From Oceanimonas aquatica (GTDB taxonomy: Bacteria; Pseudomonadota; Gammaproteobacteria; Enterobacterales; Aeromonadaceae), in NCBI RefSeq assembly GCF_030732065.1, contig NZ_JAVBHX010000004.1, positions 246,800-310,799 on the forward strand: 64,000 bases of DNA, read 5' to 3'. Made by a program: the position numbers and the translations under genes. Positions 1 to 9,048 of this stretch are shown piece after piece. The notes beneath the pieces were generated by a model, which was not told where the DNA came from, did not search any database, and was given only the letters and a program-made list of their open reading frames with translations. The first letter of the stretch is position 1, and the number at the start of each line of letters is the position of its first letter.

Positions 1-9
1 GCGCACCGT

Positions 10-2391
10 TTAAAACAGCTCGTCGGTGACGCTGGTGCCGCCAAATTGCTGATGGCTGTCGGGGCGGCTGTAGCGGCGGGGCTCACTGCCCTTCACGAAG
101 TATTCGGTGCGGCCCTTGCCATTGCTCAGCAGACCGGTGCTGGTGTCGATGGTGGCGGTCACCAGTTCACCGGGCAGGGGGCGTTCACGCTCCGGAAAGT
201 GCGACAGCGCCACCTTCATGTAATCGGCCCAGATCGGCAGTGCCGTGCTGCCGCCGAACTCGCCGCCGGCCACCTGATCCCGGCCCAGATTGGGGTTGTA
301 GGCGGTGCGGCCCAGGGGCCGGCCAAAGTCGTCGAAGCCCACCCAGGCGGTGGCGACCCGGTCCGGCGTAAAGCCCGAGAACCAGGCATCCCGCGAGTCA
401 TTGGTGGTGCCTGTCTTGCCGGCGATGTCGCTGCGGCCCAGGGCGCGACCGGCGCGCCAGCCGGTGCCGTTCCAGCGGCGCTCACCGCTGACGCCGCCCT
501 GAATGGCCGAGCCCAGCGCCGAGCTGATGAGGTAGGCATTTTCCTCGCTGATAATGCGCTGTTGCTCGGGCGCGGCCCGGTACAGCACCACGCCCTGGGC
601 ATCCTCGATGCGCTCTACCAGAAAGGGCGAGATCTTGTTGCCGCCATTGGCAAAGGTGGCGTAGCCGGTGGCCATTTGCAGCGGCGTGGCCGAGGGGGAG
701 CCCAGCGCCAGGCTTTCGGTGGCGGGAATACGGTGAGTATCAAAACCGAAGTCGTTCAGCCGCTGCATGGCGTTGGCAATGCCGCTGTCGCGCAGCAGGC
801 GAATGGACACCACGTTCTTGGAACGGGCCAGGGCCTCACGAACCCGAATGGGGCCGTCATACACATTGGGCGAATTGCGCGGCTTCCAGGCGTTGCCGCT
901 GCCCGCATCCCAGTGATTGATGGGCGCGTCGTTCACCAGGCTGGCCAGGGTAAAGCCGTGATCCAGGGCGGTGGAATAGATAAAGGGCTTGATGTTGGAG
1001 CCCATCTGGCGCTCGGCCTGATTCACCCGGTTGAACTTGTTGAGGGTAAAGTTAAAGCCCCCCACCAGGGCGGTGACGGCACCGCTGGTCGGCTCCAGCG
1101 CCACCAGGGCGCCGTTGATATCGGGCTGCTGGCTCAGCATCCAGCCGTCATGGTGAGGGCGCACCCATACCTGTTCACCGGCCTTGAGAATATCCGCGGC
1201 CCGCTTGGGCGCCTTGCCCTGGCGGTTGTCGGCAATGTAAGCGCGAGCCCACTTGAGGCCATCCCAGCCCAGCTCGGCCTGACCCTTGTCCTTGATCAAT
1301 ACGGTGGCACTGCGTTCTGATACCTTGGTCACCACCGCCGGTTCCAGCGGCCAGTAAGCGGGCTGCTCGTCCAGATGCTGTTCAATTTGCTCGGTGCTCC
1401 AGGCCTCGTCGCCCTGCCACAGGGTGGCTACCGGGCCCCGGTAGCCGTGGCGCAAATCGTAGGCCAGCAGGCCGTTCACCAGCGCCTGGTTGGCGGCCTG
1501 CTGCTCGTCGGCGTGGACAGTGGTGTAGATGTTCAGGCCACGGGTATAGGCTTCGTCACCAAACATGGACACCGCAAACTGGTGAGCCATTTCCGCCAGG
1601 TAGGGGGCGCTCAGGGTAATTTCGGCGCCGTGGTAGCGGGTGCGTACCGGCGCGGCCATGGCCTCGTCATACTGGCCTTGAGTGATTTTGCCGGTGTCCA
1701 GCATACGACCCAGTACCACCGCCCGGCGTTCGCCGGCCCGGCGCGGGTTGCTGATGGGGTTAAGGGTGGACGGCGCCTTGGGCAGGCCGGCGATCATCGC
1801 CATTTCCGCCAGGCTCAGATCGGCCAGCTCCTTGCCGTAATACACCTGGGCGGCCGCCCCCACGCCATGGGCGCGGTGGCCCAGGGGAATTTTATTGAGG
1901 TAAAGCTCAAGGATCTCGTCCTTGCTCAGTTGACTTTCGATGTGCAAAGCCAGAACAATCTCTTTCACCTTGCGCACTATGGTTTTTTCCCGGCTGAGGA
2001 AAAAGTTGCGGGCTACCTGCTGGGTAATGGTACTGGCGCCCTGGCGTTTTTCCCCCGTGGTCAGCCACACCATGGCGGCGCGGGCAATGCCCACCGGGTC
2101 GATGCCGGGGTGCTCGTAAAAGCGGGCATCCTCGGTGGCAAGAAAGGCATCGATAAGCGGTAACGGCATTTGGTCGATGGTGACCGGCGTGCGGCGTTGC
2201 TCCCCGTATTGGGAGATCAGTTCGCCATCCTGGCTGTAGATGCGCATGGGCGTTTCCAGACGCACGTCCTTAAGGCTGGAAACATCCGGCAGATCGGCGC
2301 TGATTTGCTGGTAAAGAACAAAAAGTGCAACCATGCCGGACAGGCCGAGAAAAAAGGCCAGGGCAAACAGGCGAACGAGCCATTTGAGCAT
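10..2391 (-). CDS. mrcA: Penicillin-binding protein 1A (bifunctional peptidoglycan synthase)
   Basis: Class A PBP of 793 residues. It polymerises lipid II (glycosyltransferase) and cross-links stem peptides (transpeptidase) at the outer face of the inner membrane. Seen: an N-terminal membrane anchor at about residues 7-29; the glycosyltransferase motif ATEDARFYEHPG with catalytic Glu87; the GASTITQQ motif; and the three transpeptidase motifs SNIK (Ser465-Lys468), SKN (524-526) and KTG (659-661). Length is slightly under the usual 800-850. The gene is divergent from pilM across about 160 bases, an arrangement common in gammaproteobacteria. The start is ATG at 2391 and the stop lies just inside the window, so the gene is complete. 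Confidence 0.97.
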   Translation of the reverse strand: MLKWLVRLFALAFFLGLSGMVALFVLYQQISADLPDVSSLKDVRLETPMRIYSQDGELISQYGEQRRTPVTIDQMPLPLIDAFLATEDARFYEHPGIDPVGIARAAMVWLTTGEKRQGASTITQQVARNFFLSREKTIVRKVKEIVLALHIESQLSKDEILELYLNKIPLGHRAHGVGAAAQVYYGKELADLSLAEMAMIAGLPKAPSTLNPISNPRRAGERRAVVLGRMLDTGKITQGQYDEAMAAPVRTRYHGAEITLSAPYLAEMAHQFAVSMFGDEAYTRGLNIYTTVHADEQQAANQALVNGLLAYDLRHGYRGPVATLWQGDEAWSTEQIEQHLDEQPAYWPLEPAVVTKVSERSATVLIKDKGQAELGWDGLKWARAYIADNRQGKAPKRAADILKAGEQVWVRPHHDGWMLSQQPDINGALVALEPTSGAVTALVGGFNFTLNKFNRVNQAERQMGSNIKPFIYSTALDHGFTLASLVNDAPINHWDAGSGNAWKPRNSPNVYDGPIRVREALARSKNVVSIRLLRDSGIANAMQRLNDFGFDTHRIPATESLALGSPSATPLQMATGYATFANGGNKISPFLVERIEDAQGVVLYRAAPEQQRIISEENAYLISSALGSAIQGGVSGERRWNGTGWRAGRALGRSDIAGKTGTTNDSRDAWFSGFTPDRVATAWVGFDDFGRPLGRTAYNPNLGRDQVAGGEFGGSTALPIWADYMKVALSHFPERERPLPGELVTATIDTSTGLLSNGKGRTEYFVKGSEPRRYSRPDSHQQFGGTSVTDELF

Positions 2392-2550
2392 GTAATAAAA
2401 CCCGGTAAATCATTTTTTAACCAATTGGCCGGCAAGTATATCCTGTGAGCGGCGTCATGTTCGAGCGCTTTTGGTTTTATTTTATTAAATGTCTATAAGT
2501 ACAAATGAGTCTGTCTAAGCTTACAGACGCCAACAAAAACAACTACATGG

Positions 2551-3615
2551 ATGCTTATGTTTAGCCTGACCGGAAAACGGGATGTGCAGTGGATGGTGGG
2601 GGTGGACTTTGGCACCGGCAGCCTCAAGGCGGTGGTGCTCAAGGGGCAAAGGGAGCGCATGCAACTGGCTGCCATGGCCAGTGTGCCCACGCCCGCCAAC
2701 AGTATCATCGACCATCAGCTGCAGGACATTGAAGCGGTGGGCGAGGCGCTGAAACAGTTGCGGCGCCAGCTTGGCAGCCGCATCGACAGGGTGGCCACGG
2801 CGGTCACCGGCAGCAGCGTGACCACCAAGATCATCGCCTTGCCCCGGGGCCTGAGCGACGACGATCTGGAAAACCAGGTCATGCTGGAAGCCGGCCAGCA
2901 CATTCCTTTTCCGCTGGAAGAGATCAGCCTCGACTTTGAACGCCTGGGCCCCAGTCAGGCGCGTCCCGACCGGGAAAACATTCTGCTCAGCGCCGCCCGT
3001 ACCGACAGTATTTCCACGCGCCTGGCGGCGCTGCAGCTGGCCGGCTGGGAAGCCGGCGTGGTCGACATAGGCGTGCACGCCGTTGCCCGTGCCGCCCAGG
3101 CCCTGCTGCAGGCGGAGCAGGCCGACGTGGGCCTGCTGGCGCTGGCCGATATTGGTGCCGAGTGCCTGACCTTTGGGGTCATGGAGCAGGGGGAAGTCAT
3201 TCACAGCCGCCTGCAGAACTTCGGCGGCGCCCATTTCACTCGGGAGCTCAGCCAGTTGTCGGGCATACCGGAAACCCAGGCCGACGCCGCCAAGCTGGAA
3301 CACACCTTGCCAGAGCCGCTGCTGGATGAGGCTAGCCAGCGTCACATTACCGCCATTCTCCAGCACATTCGCCGCAACCTGCAAATCTTTCAGAGCAGCT
3401 CCGGCAGCCAGCCGCCCCAGGCGCTGTTTTTAAGTGGCGGTGGCAGCCAGCTGGCCCAGCTGGCGCCGGTGCTGGAGCAGGAGCTGGCCATGCCGGTGTT
3501 TGTGCCCCGGTTTGAGCGGCTGCTGGGCGGCGATGAGCGGCAATATGCCGGGGCGGCGGCCTACACCACCGCACTGGGGCTGGCACTGAGGAGTTTTTCA
3601 CCATGTCAAATATAA
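2551..3615 (+). CDS. pilM: Type IV pilus assembly protein PilM
   Basis: Actin-like cytoplasmic ATPase of 354 residues that docks on the PilN N-terminus and links the inner-membrane pilus alignment complex to the cytoplasmic side. Seen: the phosphate-binding motif VGVDFGTGSLKAVVL at residues 16-30 and a second nucleotide-binding glycine motif, LFLSGGGSQLA, near residue 297. First gene of pilMNOPQ; its end overlaps the pilN start by 13 bases. ATG codons at 2551 and 2557 are both possible starts, and neither has a strong ribosome binding site. Confidence 0.95.
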   Translation: MLMFSLTGKRDVQWMVGVDFGTGSLKAVVLKGQRERMQLAAMASVPTPANSIIDHQLQDIEAVGEALKQLRRQLGSRIDRVATAVTGSSVTTKIIALPRGLSDDDLENQVMLEAGQHIPFPLEEISLDFERLGPSQARPDRENILLSAARTDSISTRLAALQLAGWEAGVVDIGVHAVARAAQALLQAEQADVGLLALADIGAECLTFGVMEQGEVIHSRLQNFGGAHFTRELSQLSGIPETQADAAKLEHTLPEPLLDEASQRHITAILQHIRRNLQIFQSSSGSQPPQALFLSGGGSQLAQLAPVLEQELAMPVFVPRFERLLGGDERQYAGAAAYTTALGLALRSFSPCQI

Positions 3616-4157
3616 ACCTGCTGCCCTGGCGGGAAGGACTCAAGGGCCGGCAGAAAAAACGCTTTATGATATTGCTGTCGGTGGCGGTGGCCGTCACCGC
3701 CGTGATCATGCTGCTGGTGAACCTGCGCATCGGCCAGCTGGTGGCGCACCAGCAGGAGCGCAACCGTTTTCTGCAGGTGGAAACCGTCAGGCTGGATCAG
3801 GTGCTGGGGGAAATCAGCGCCATTCGTCAGCAGCGGGAACAACTGCTGGAGCGCATGCGGCTGATCGACCAGTTGCAGCACAGACGCGCCTTTTCGGTGC
3901 GGTTGTTCAACCAGATGCCGGGGCTGGTGCCTCCCGGTGTGTACCTGAGCTCACTTAATGTGGCCCGGGAGCGCATTGAACTGGTGGGCAAGACCGAAGC
4001 CTATCCGCGGGTGGCCAGCATGCTGCGCAGCATGGAAGCCAGCCGCTGGCTGACCGAGCCCCGCCTTGGCTCCATTTACGCATCCGACAGTCAACCCATC
4101 GCCCTCAGTCAGTTTTCCATGAGCGTGAAGGTGGCCGCAGACAGGGGGCAGCCATGA
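3603..4157 (+). CDS. pilN: Type IV pilus assembly protein PilN
   Basis: Bitopic inner-membrane protein of 184 residues. Its short cytoplasmic tail carries the hallmark INLLPWR motif (residues 4-10) that binds PilM. One membrane helix (about 22-41) is followed by a periplasmic coiled coil and a ferredoxin-like domain that pairs with PilO. The stop overlaps pilO's start as ATGA, indicating translational coupling. Length and position are typical. Confidence 0.95.
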   Translation: MSNINLLPWREGLKGRQKKRFMILLSVAVAVTAVIMLLVNLRIGQLVAHQQERNRFLQVETVRLDQVLGEISAIRQQREQLLERMRLIDQLQHRRAFSVRLFNQMPGLVPPGVYLSSLNVARERIELVGKTEAYPRVASMLRSMEASRWLTEPRLGSIYASDSQPIALSQFSMSVKVAADRGQP

Positions 4158-4738
4158 ACTGGCAAGAGCTGAACGAACTCGATTTTGACAATATCGGCCA
4201 GTGGCCCAAACCCGCCAAGGTGGCCACAGTGGTGATACTGTGCGCCCTGCTCGCCGGGCTGATGGGGCAGTTTTTGATCCGCGACAGCCTGGCGCGGCTG
4301 GAGCGGGCGCAGGCTCAGGAGGCCGGGCTCAAGGCGACCTTTGAAACCAAGGCCCGCCAGGCGGCGGCCCTGCCGGCCTACGAGCAGCAGATGAAAACAT
4401 TGCAGGCCCGGCTGGAAAACGAGCTGCGCAAGCTGCCCAACCAGCTGGAGATCGCCGGCCTGCTGGATGACATCAGTTTTATCGCCACCGACAACGGCCT
4501 GCGTATTGAGCGCATCAACTGGGAGGCGGAGCAGCCGGGCGAATTTTCCACCGAGCTGCCCATGCGAATTATCGTCGGCGGCGATTATCATCAGCTGGGC
4601 CGGTTTGTGGCCGACGTGGCCGCGCTGCCGCGTATCGTGATCCTCGACAGTTTCAGCCTCAGCAACAAGAGCGGTGACCAGCTCGCCATGAGCATGCTGG
4701 CCAAAACCTACAAATACAACGAGCAGGGGGGCCGATGA
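4154..4738 (+). CDS. pilO: Type IV pilus assembly protein PilO
   Basis: Inner-membrane partner of PilN, 194 residues. A cytoplasmic start of about 22 residues is followed by one membrane helix (about 23-42), a coiled coil and a periplasmic domain. With PilN and PilP it aligns the secretin with the inner-membrane motor. Its ends overlap pilN and pilP by four bases each (ATGA), so the operon is tightly coupled. Confidence 0.95.
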   Translation: MNWQELNELDFDNIGQWPKPAKVATVVILCALLAGLMGQFLIRDSLARLERAQAQEAGLKATFETKARQAAALPAYEQQMKTLQARLENELRKLPNQLEIAGLLDDISFIATDNGLRIERINWEAEQPGEFSTELPMRIIVGGDYHQLGRFVADVAALPRIVILDSFSLSNKSGDQLAMSMLAKTYKYNEQGGR

Positions 4739-5253
4739 GACTCACCCTTGCCATGTTGCTGGTACTGGGCCTGAGCGCCTGCTCCGAAGAAGAAGATCTG
4801 CGCCGTTATGTGGCCGAGGTGCGTTCCCGTCCGGCGGCGGCGCCGGAACCCATGCCCGAGGTCAATGAATACGTGCCCGAGGCGTATGTGCCGGTGAGTG
4901 AACGCAGCCCCTTTGTGGCCCCCCGGCCGGAAAGTGCCGCCAGCCGCGGACAGGCGCCGCGGGACTGCGAACAGCCCGATATGCAGCGGGAAAAGCAGCC
5001 CTTGGAGTCCCATTCCCTCAATAATCTCGCCATGCGGGGCAGCCTGCAGAATGCCGGTGAAATGCGGGCGCTGGTGGTGTTGCGGAATGGAGAAACCCAC
5101 CTGGTGGCGCCGGGAGACCGGCTGGGGCTGAACCACGGCGAGGTGACCGCCATCAGCGCGGAACGGATCACCCTGAAAGAATACGTGTCCGATGGCCGGG
5201 GCTGCTGGACTCAGCGGGAAACAACGCTGGCGCTGGCCGGCGAACCACAATGA
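4735..5253 (+). CDS. pilP: Type IV pilus assembly lipoprotein PilP
   Basis: Periplasmic lipoprotein of 172 residues that connects PilN/PilO to the PilQ secretin. Seen: a short signal peptide ending in lipobox LSAC (lipidated Cys16), a low-complexity linker, and a C-terminal beta domain (GSLQNAGEMRALVVL to the end) typical of PilP/GspC-type HR domains. Sits fourth in the operon, with ATGA overlap on both sides. Confidence 0.94.
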   Translation: MRLTLAMLLVLGLSACSEEEDLRRYVAEVRSRPAAAPEPMPEVNEYVPEAYVPVSERSPFVAPRPESAASRGQAPRDCEQPDMQREKQPLESHSLNNLAMRGSLQNAGEMRALVVLRNGETHLVAPGDRLGLNHGEVTAISAERITLKEYVSDGRGCWTQRETTLALAGEPQ

Positions 5254-5291
5254 CTCAAACAACATCATTATTTTTGCAGGGAGTGCGCATC

Positions 5292-7277
5292 ATGGGAAAA
5301 ACGACCGCCGCGCGGTTGAGGGTCTGTCTGCTTGCGGCCCTGGCCTGGCTGAGCGCCTGGCCGGCGCTGGCTGCCAGTCTGGAGCAGTTTCGGGTCAATC
5401 CGCTGGCCGGCGAACAACTGGTGCTGGAAATGGAGTTTGACCAGCCGCCGGCGGTGACCGAGCGGCTCACTCAGGATCCGGTTAGTCTGGTGCTGCGCCT
5501 GCCCGGCGCCAGCTCGGCACTGCTGGAAAACCGCATTCCCATCGAACGCCAGGGCATTTCCACCATTGAGGTGCGTCGTGCCGGAGCGGCGCTGGAGGTG
5601 GTGATCCCCATGAGCCGGGTGCAGCCCTACCGGGTACGCCAGGAAGGCAAGCTGCTGCAGGTGCTGCTGGGGGCGGGGGTTTCCGCCACCTCGGGGGCCG
5701 GCAAGCCGCTGCCGCCGGGGGCCATTAACGGCATTGCCGGCATAGACTTTCGCCGGGGCGCCGAGGGTCAGGCGCAGGTGGTGATCGCCCTCGACCGGGC
5801 CGCGGCGGCGGTGGATCTGCAAAAGCGTGGCCAGCGGCTGGAGGCCAGCTTTCACAATACCCATATTCCCGATCTGCTGCTGAAAACCTACGATGTCACC
5901 GACTTCGCCACTCTGGCCAATCGCATTCACACGCGCCGGGAGCGGGAAAACGTGGTGATCACGGTGGAAGCGGACGGTGAGTTTGTTTACCAGTACGATC
6001 AGCGCGGCCGCGAGTTTGTCATTGAGCTGGCCCGGCCGGCGCGGGCGGTCAGCGCCAGTCGTCCCGGCAAGCGTTACGGTGGCAAGCCCATCTCAATGAA
6101 TTTTCAGGATATTCCGGTGCGCACCGCGCTGCAGCTGATCGCCGACTTCAATAACTTCAACCTGGTCACCACCGACTCGGTGCAGGGCAACCTGACCCTG
6201 CGCCTGGACGGCGTGCCCTGGGAGCAGGCCCTCGACACCATTTTGCAGGTGCGCGGCCTCGACAAGCGGCTGGACGGCAATATTCTGCTGGTGGCGCCGG
6301 CGGCGGAGCTGGCCCAGCAGGAGCAGCAGCAACTGGAAAACCGTCAGGCCAAGGAAGTGCTGGCACCGCTTGAAACCGAGTTTTTGCAGGTCAACTACGC
6401 CAAGGCGGTGGACGTGGTGGCGTTGCTCACCAACGAAAGCACCCGGCTGCTGTCGGAACGTGGCGCCATTGCGGTGGACGACAGAACCAACATACTGGTG
6501 ATCAAGGACACTCGGGAAAACATCGAAAACATTCGTCGCATGCTGTCGCTGCTGGATATTCCCATCAAGCAGGTGGTGATCGAGGCGCGCATGGTGACCA
6601 TCAACGAGGGCTTTGAAGAAGCCTTTGGGGTCAACTGGGAATACCGCAACGACACCAGTGGTGAGCATAACAGCACCGAAGGTAATTTAAACGTTAACCT
6701 GCCCATCACCAGTACCGGTGGCTCCATCGGGCTGCAGATTGCCAAGCTGTCGGACGGCACCATTCTCGATCTGGAGCTGGCGGCACTGGAGCGGGAAAAC
6801 CGCGGCGAGATCATCGCCAGCCCCCGGGTCACCACCTCCAATCAGAAGCCGGCGCTGATCGAGCAGGGGGCCCAGGTGCCTTACTCCAGCTCATCGGGCG
6901 AGGGCGGTACCGAAGTGCAGTTTCAGGACGCGGTGCTGAGCCTCAAGGTGACGCCCCAGATCACCCCCGACAACCGGGTGGTGCTGGATCTGACCGTGAC
7001 TCAGGACTCCATTGGCGAGGAAGTGCCCCAGGCTACCGGGGGAGTGGCCGTGGCCATCGATACCCAGTCGATCACCACCCAGGTGCTGGTGAACGACGGC
7101 GAAACCCTGGTGCTGGGGGGGATCTTTCAGCAGGTGCAGTCCCGCACCGTGACCAAGGTGCCGCTGCTGGGGGATATTCCGGTGGTGGGACGCCTGTTCA
7201 AGAGCACTTCCGATACCAACCGCAAGCGGGAATTGATTATCTTCGTCACCCCCCGTATCGTGCACGACAGCGCCTGA
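5292..7277 (+). CDS. pilQ: Type IV pilus secretin PilQ
   Basis: Outer-membrane secretin through which the pilus fibre exits; 661 residues from this start. Domains in order: signal peptide (cleavage after about residue 27, ALA-AS), AMIN domains that bind peptidoglycan, a short STN/N0 domain (ISMNFQDIPVRTALQ), an N1 domain, and the C-terminal secretin domain with the typical VPLLGDIPVVGRLF signature near the end. I chose ATG 5292 because AGGGAG lies about 9 bases upstream and it gives a compact signal peptide. The ATG at 5250 (ATGA overlap with pilP) would add 14 residues. Confidence 0.96.
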   Translation: MGKTTAARLRVCLLAALAWLSAWPALAASLEQFRVNPLAGEQLVLEMEFDQPPAVTERLTQDPVSLVLRLPGASSALLENRIPIERQGISTIEVRRAGAALEVVIPMSRVQPYRVRQEGKLLQVLLGAGVSATSGAGKPLPPGAINGIAGIDFRRGAEGQAQVVIALDRAAAAVDLQKRGQRLEASFHNTHIPDLLLKTYDVTDFATLANRIHTRRERENVVITVEADGEFVYQYDQRGREFVIELARPARAVSASRPGKRYGGKPISMNFQDIPVRTALQLIADFNNFNLVTTDSVQGNLTLRLDGVPWEQALDTILQVRGLDKRLDGNILLVAPAAELAQQEQQQLENRQAKEVLAPLETEFLQVNYAKAVDVVALLTNESTRLLSERGAIAVDDRTNILVIKDTRENIENIRRMLSLLDIPIKQVVIEARMVTINEGFEEAFGVNWEYRNDTSGEHNSTEGNLNVNLPITSTGGSIGLQIAKLSDGTILDLELAALERENRGEIIASPRVTTSNQKPALIEQGAQVPYSSSSGEGGTEVQFQDAVLSLKVTPQITPDNRVVLDLTVTQDSIGEEVPQATGGVAVAIDTQSITTQVLVNDGETLVLGGIFQQVQSRTVTKVPLLGDIPVVGRLFKSTSDTNRKRELIIFVTPRIVHDSA

Positions 7278-7296
7278 TAACTGGCCCCCAATTTTC

Positions 7297-7331
7297 GAGC
7301 CGGCGGCGTGCTCCTTGCCAGCCGCCGGCTC
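7297..7331. terminator. Perfect 11-bp inverted repeat after pilQ
   Basis: GAGCCGGCGGC at 7297-7307 pairs with GCCGCCGGCTC at 7321-7331 across a 13-base loop, 20 bases after the pilQ stop and about 100 bases before aroK. There is no clear T-tract, so it may be a weak terminator or an RNA-stabilising hairpin between the pil and aro parts. Confidence 0.5.
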
Positions 7332-7434
7332 AGTTGCGATAATCCGGCGTCCAGTTTCAGAAAATCAAGGTTAGGTTCATCGTCGACCCCGCGGTGTTCG
7401 TGGGGCGCATTTGTTTGTGAGAATTTCGTGCAAC

Positions 7435-7953
7435 ATGGCTGAGAAACGCAATATCTTCCTAGTGGGACCTATGGGTGCGGGCAAGAGCACCATTGGCAAA
7501 TACCTGGCACAACAACTCCATATGGAGTTCTACGACTCCGATCATGAGATCGAGCGCCGCACCGGTGCCGATATCAGCTGGGTGTTTGATGTCGAAGGCG
7601 AAGAAGGCTTCCGCCAACGCGAAGAAAAGGTAATTAATGAGCTGAGCGAGATGCAGGGCATCGTGCTCGCCACCGGCGGTGGCTCGGTCAAGAGCCGGGA
7701 AAGCCGCAACCGGCTGTCGGCCCGGGGCATAGTGGTGTACTTGGAAACCACGGTGGAAAAACAGCTGGCACGGGTGCAGAAAGACAAGCGCCGTCCGCTG
7801 CTGCAGACCGAAGAAGCGCCGCGGGACGTGCTCGAGCGCCTCGCCCATGAGCGCAACGAGCTCTATCGTGAAGTGGCCGACTATGTCGTGCGTACCGACG
7901 AGCAGAGCGCCAAGCTGGTGGCCAACCAGATCGTTGAACTGATCGGCCTGTAA
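7435..7953 (+). CDS. aroK: Shikimate kinase I
   Basis: Phosphorylates shikimate at the 3-hydroxyl with ATP, fifth step of the chorismate pathway; cytoplasmic, 172 residues. Seen: the start [19 protein letters not shown], which includes the Walker A loop; the shikimate-binding DSD motif (YDSDHEIE); GGG (ATGGGSV); and the lid arginines KDKRRPL. I chose ATG 7435 because AroK homologues begin MAEKRN; the ATG at 7411 would add eight unusual residues. It precedes aroB by 15 bases, the usual aroKB pair. Confidence 0.96.
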   Translation: MAEKRNIFLVGPMGAGKSTIGKYLAQQLHMEFYDSDHEIERRTGADISWVFDVEGEEGFRQREEKVINELSEMQGIVLATGGGSVKSRESRNRLSARGIVVYLETTVEKQLARVQKDKRRPLLQTEEAPRDVLERLAHERNELYREVADYVVRTDEQSAKLVANQIVELIGL

Positions 7954-7968
7954 GCCGGGAGAAGCTCC

Positions 7969-9036
7969 ATGGAAAGGTTAACCGTCAATCTGGCTGAGCG
8001 CAGCTATCCCATTCTGATTGCCGACGGCCTGATGGCCGACGGCGCCCTGCTGAAGGGCGCCATCAAAGGCAAAAAGGTACTGGTGCTCACCAATGAGGTG
8101 GTGGCGCCCTTGTATCTTGAACGGCTGCTGGCGGCGCTGGCCCCCTTGAATGTCGACAGCCTGGTGCTGCCCGACGGCGAGCAGTTCAAAACCCTGGACA
8201 CCTTTAATCAGGTGATGGGCAAGCTGCTGGAAAGCGGTCACGGCCGCGATACCACCCTGGTGGCCCTCGGCGGCGGCGTGATCGGTGACCTCACCGGCTT
8301 TGCCGCTGCCTGCTACCAGCGCGGCGTGCCTTTTATTCAGGTGCCCACCACGCTGTTGGCCCAGGTCGACTCCTCGGTGGGCGGCAAGACGGCTGTCAAC
8401 CATCCTCTTGGCAAGAACATGATCGGCGCCTTTTACCAGCCGGAACTGGTGTTAATTGACACCGTTTGTCTGCAAACCCTGCCCGAACGGGAGTTTGCCG
8501 CCGGCATGGCCGAGGTGATCAAGTACGGCATTATCTGGGACGCCGACTTCTTTGCCTGGCTGGAAGACAAGCTGCCGCGGCTGCAACAGCTCGATACCGA
8601 GGCGCTGTCCTATGCCATTCGCCGCTGTTGCGAAATCAAGGCCGAAATGGTGGCCTGTGACGAGCGCGAGCACGGCGTGCGTGCCCTGCTTAACCTGGGG
8701 CATACCTTTGGTCACGCCATTGAAGCCGAGATGGGTTATGGCAACTGGCTGCACGGTGAGGCGGTGGCCGCCGGCACCATGCAGGCCTGCCATACCGCCC
8801 GGCTGCGCGGTGACATGACCGAGGCCGAGGTGGCCCGGGTCGAGGCCTTGCTGTCCCGGGCTCACCTGCCGGTGGCCGGCCCTGCCGGCATGACGCTTGA
8901 CCAGTACCTGCCGCACATGCTGCGTGACAAAAAGGTGCTGGCCGGCAAGCTGCGGCTGGTGCTGCCACAAGGCATTGGCCGGGCACAGGTTGTCGACGAC
9001 GTCACCGAAGCCCAGCTGGCACACGTGCTGGATTAA
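7969..9036 (+). CDS. aroB: 3-dehydroquinate synthase
   Basis: NAD- and metal-dependent enzyme of 355 residues that cyclises DAHP to 3-dehydroquinate, second step of the shikimate pathway. Seen: the NAD-binding segment [11 protein letters not shown], the glycine-rich [32 protein letters not shown], and the metal ligand region [11 protein letters not shown]. Length matches the family (about 360). Starts 15 bases after aroK and precedes damX by 12 bases, so the three are probably cotranscribed. Confidence 0.97.
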   Translation: MERLTVNLAERSYPILIADGLMADGALLKGAIKGKKVLVLTNEVVAPLYLERLLAALAPLNVDSLVLPDGEQFKTLDTFNQVMGKLLESGHGRDTTLVALGGGVIGDLTGFAAACYQRGVPFIQVPTTLLAQVDSSVGGKTAVNHPLGKNMIGAFYQPELVLIDTVCLQTLPEREFAAGMAEVIKYGIIWDADFFAWLEDKLPRLQQLDTEALSYAIRRCCEIKAEMVACDEREHGVRALLNLGHTFGHAIEAEMGYGNWLHGEAVAAGTMQACHTARLRGDMTEAEVARVEALLSRAHLPVAGPAGMTLDQYLPHMLRDKKVLAGKLRLVLPQGIGRAQVVDDVTEAQLAHVLD

Positions 9037-9048
9037 GGGCGGCGTAGC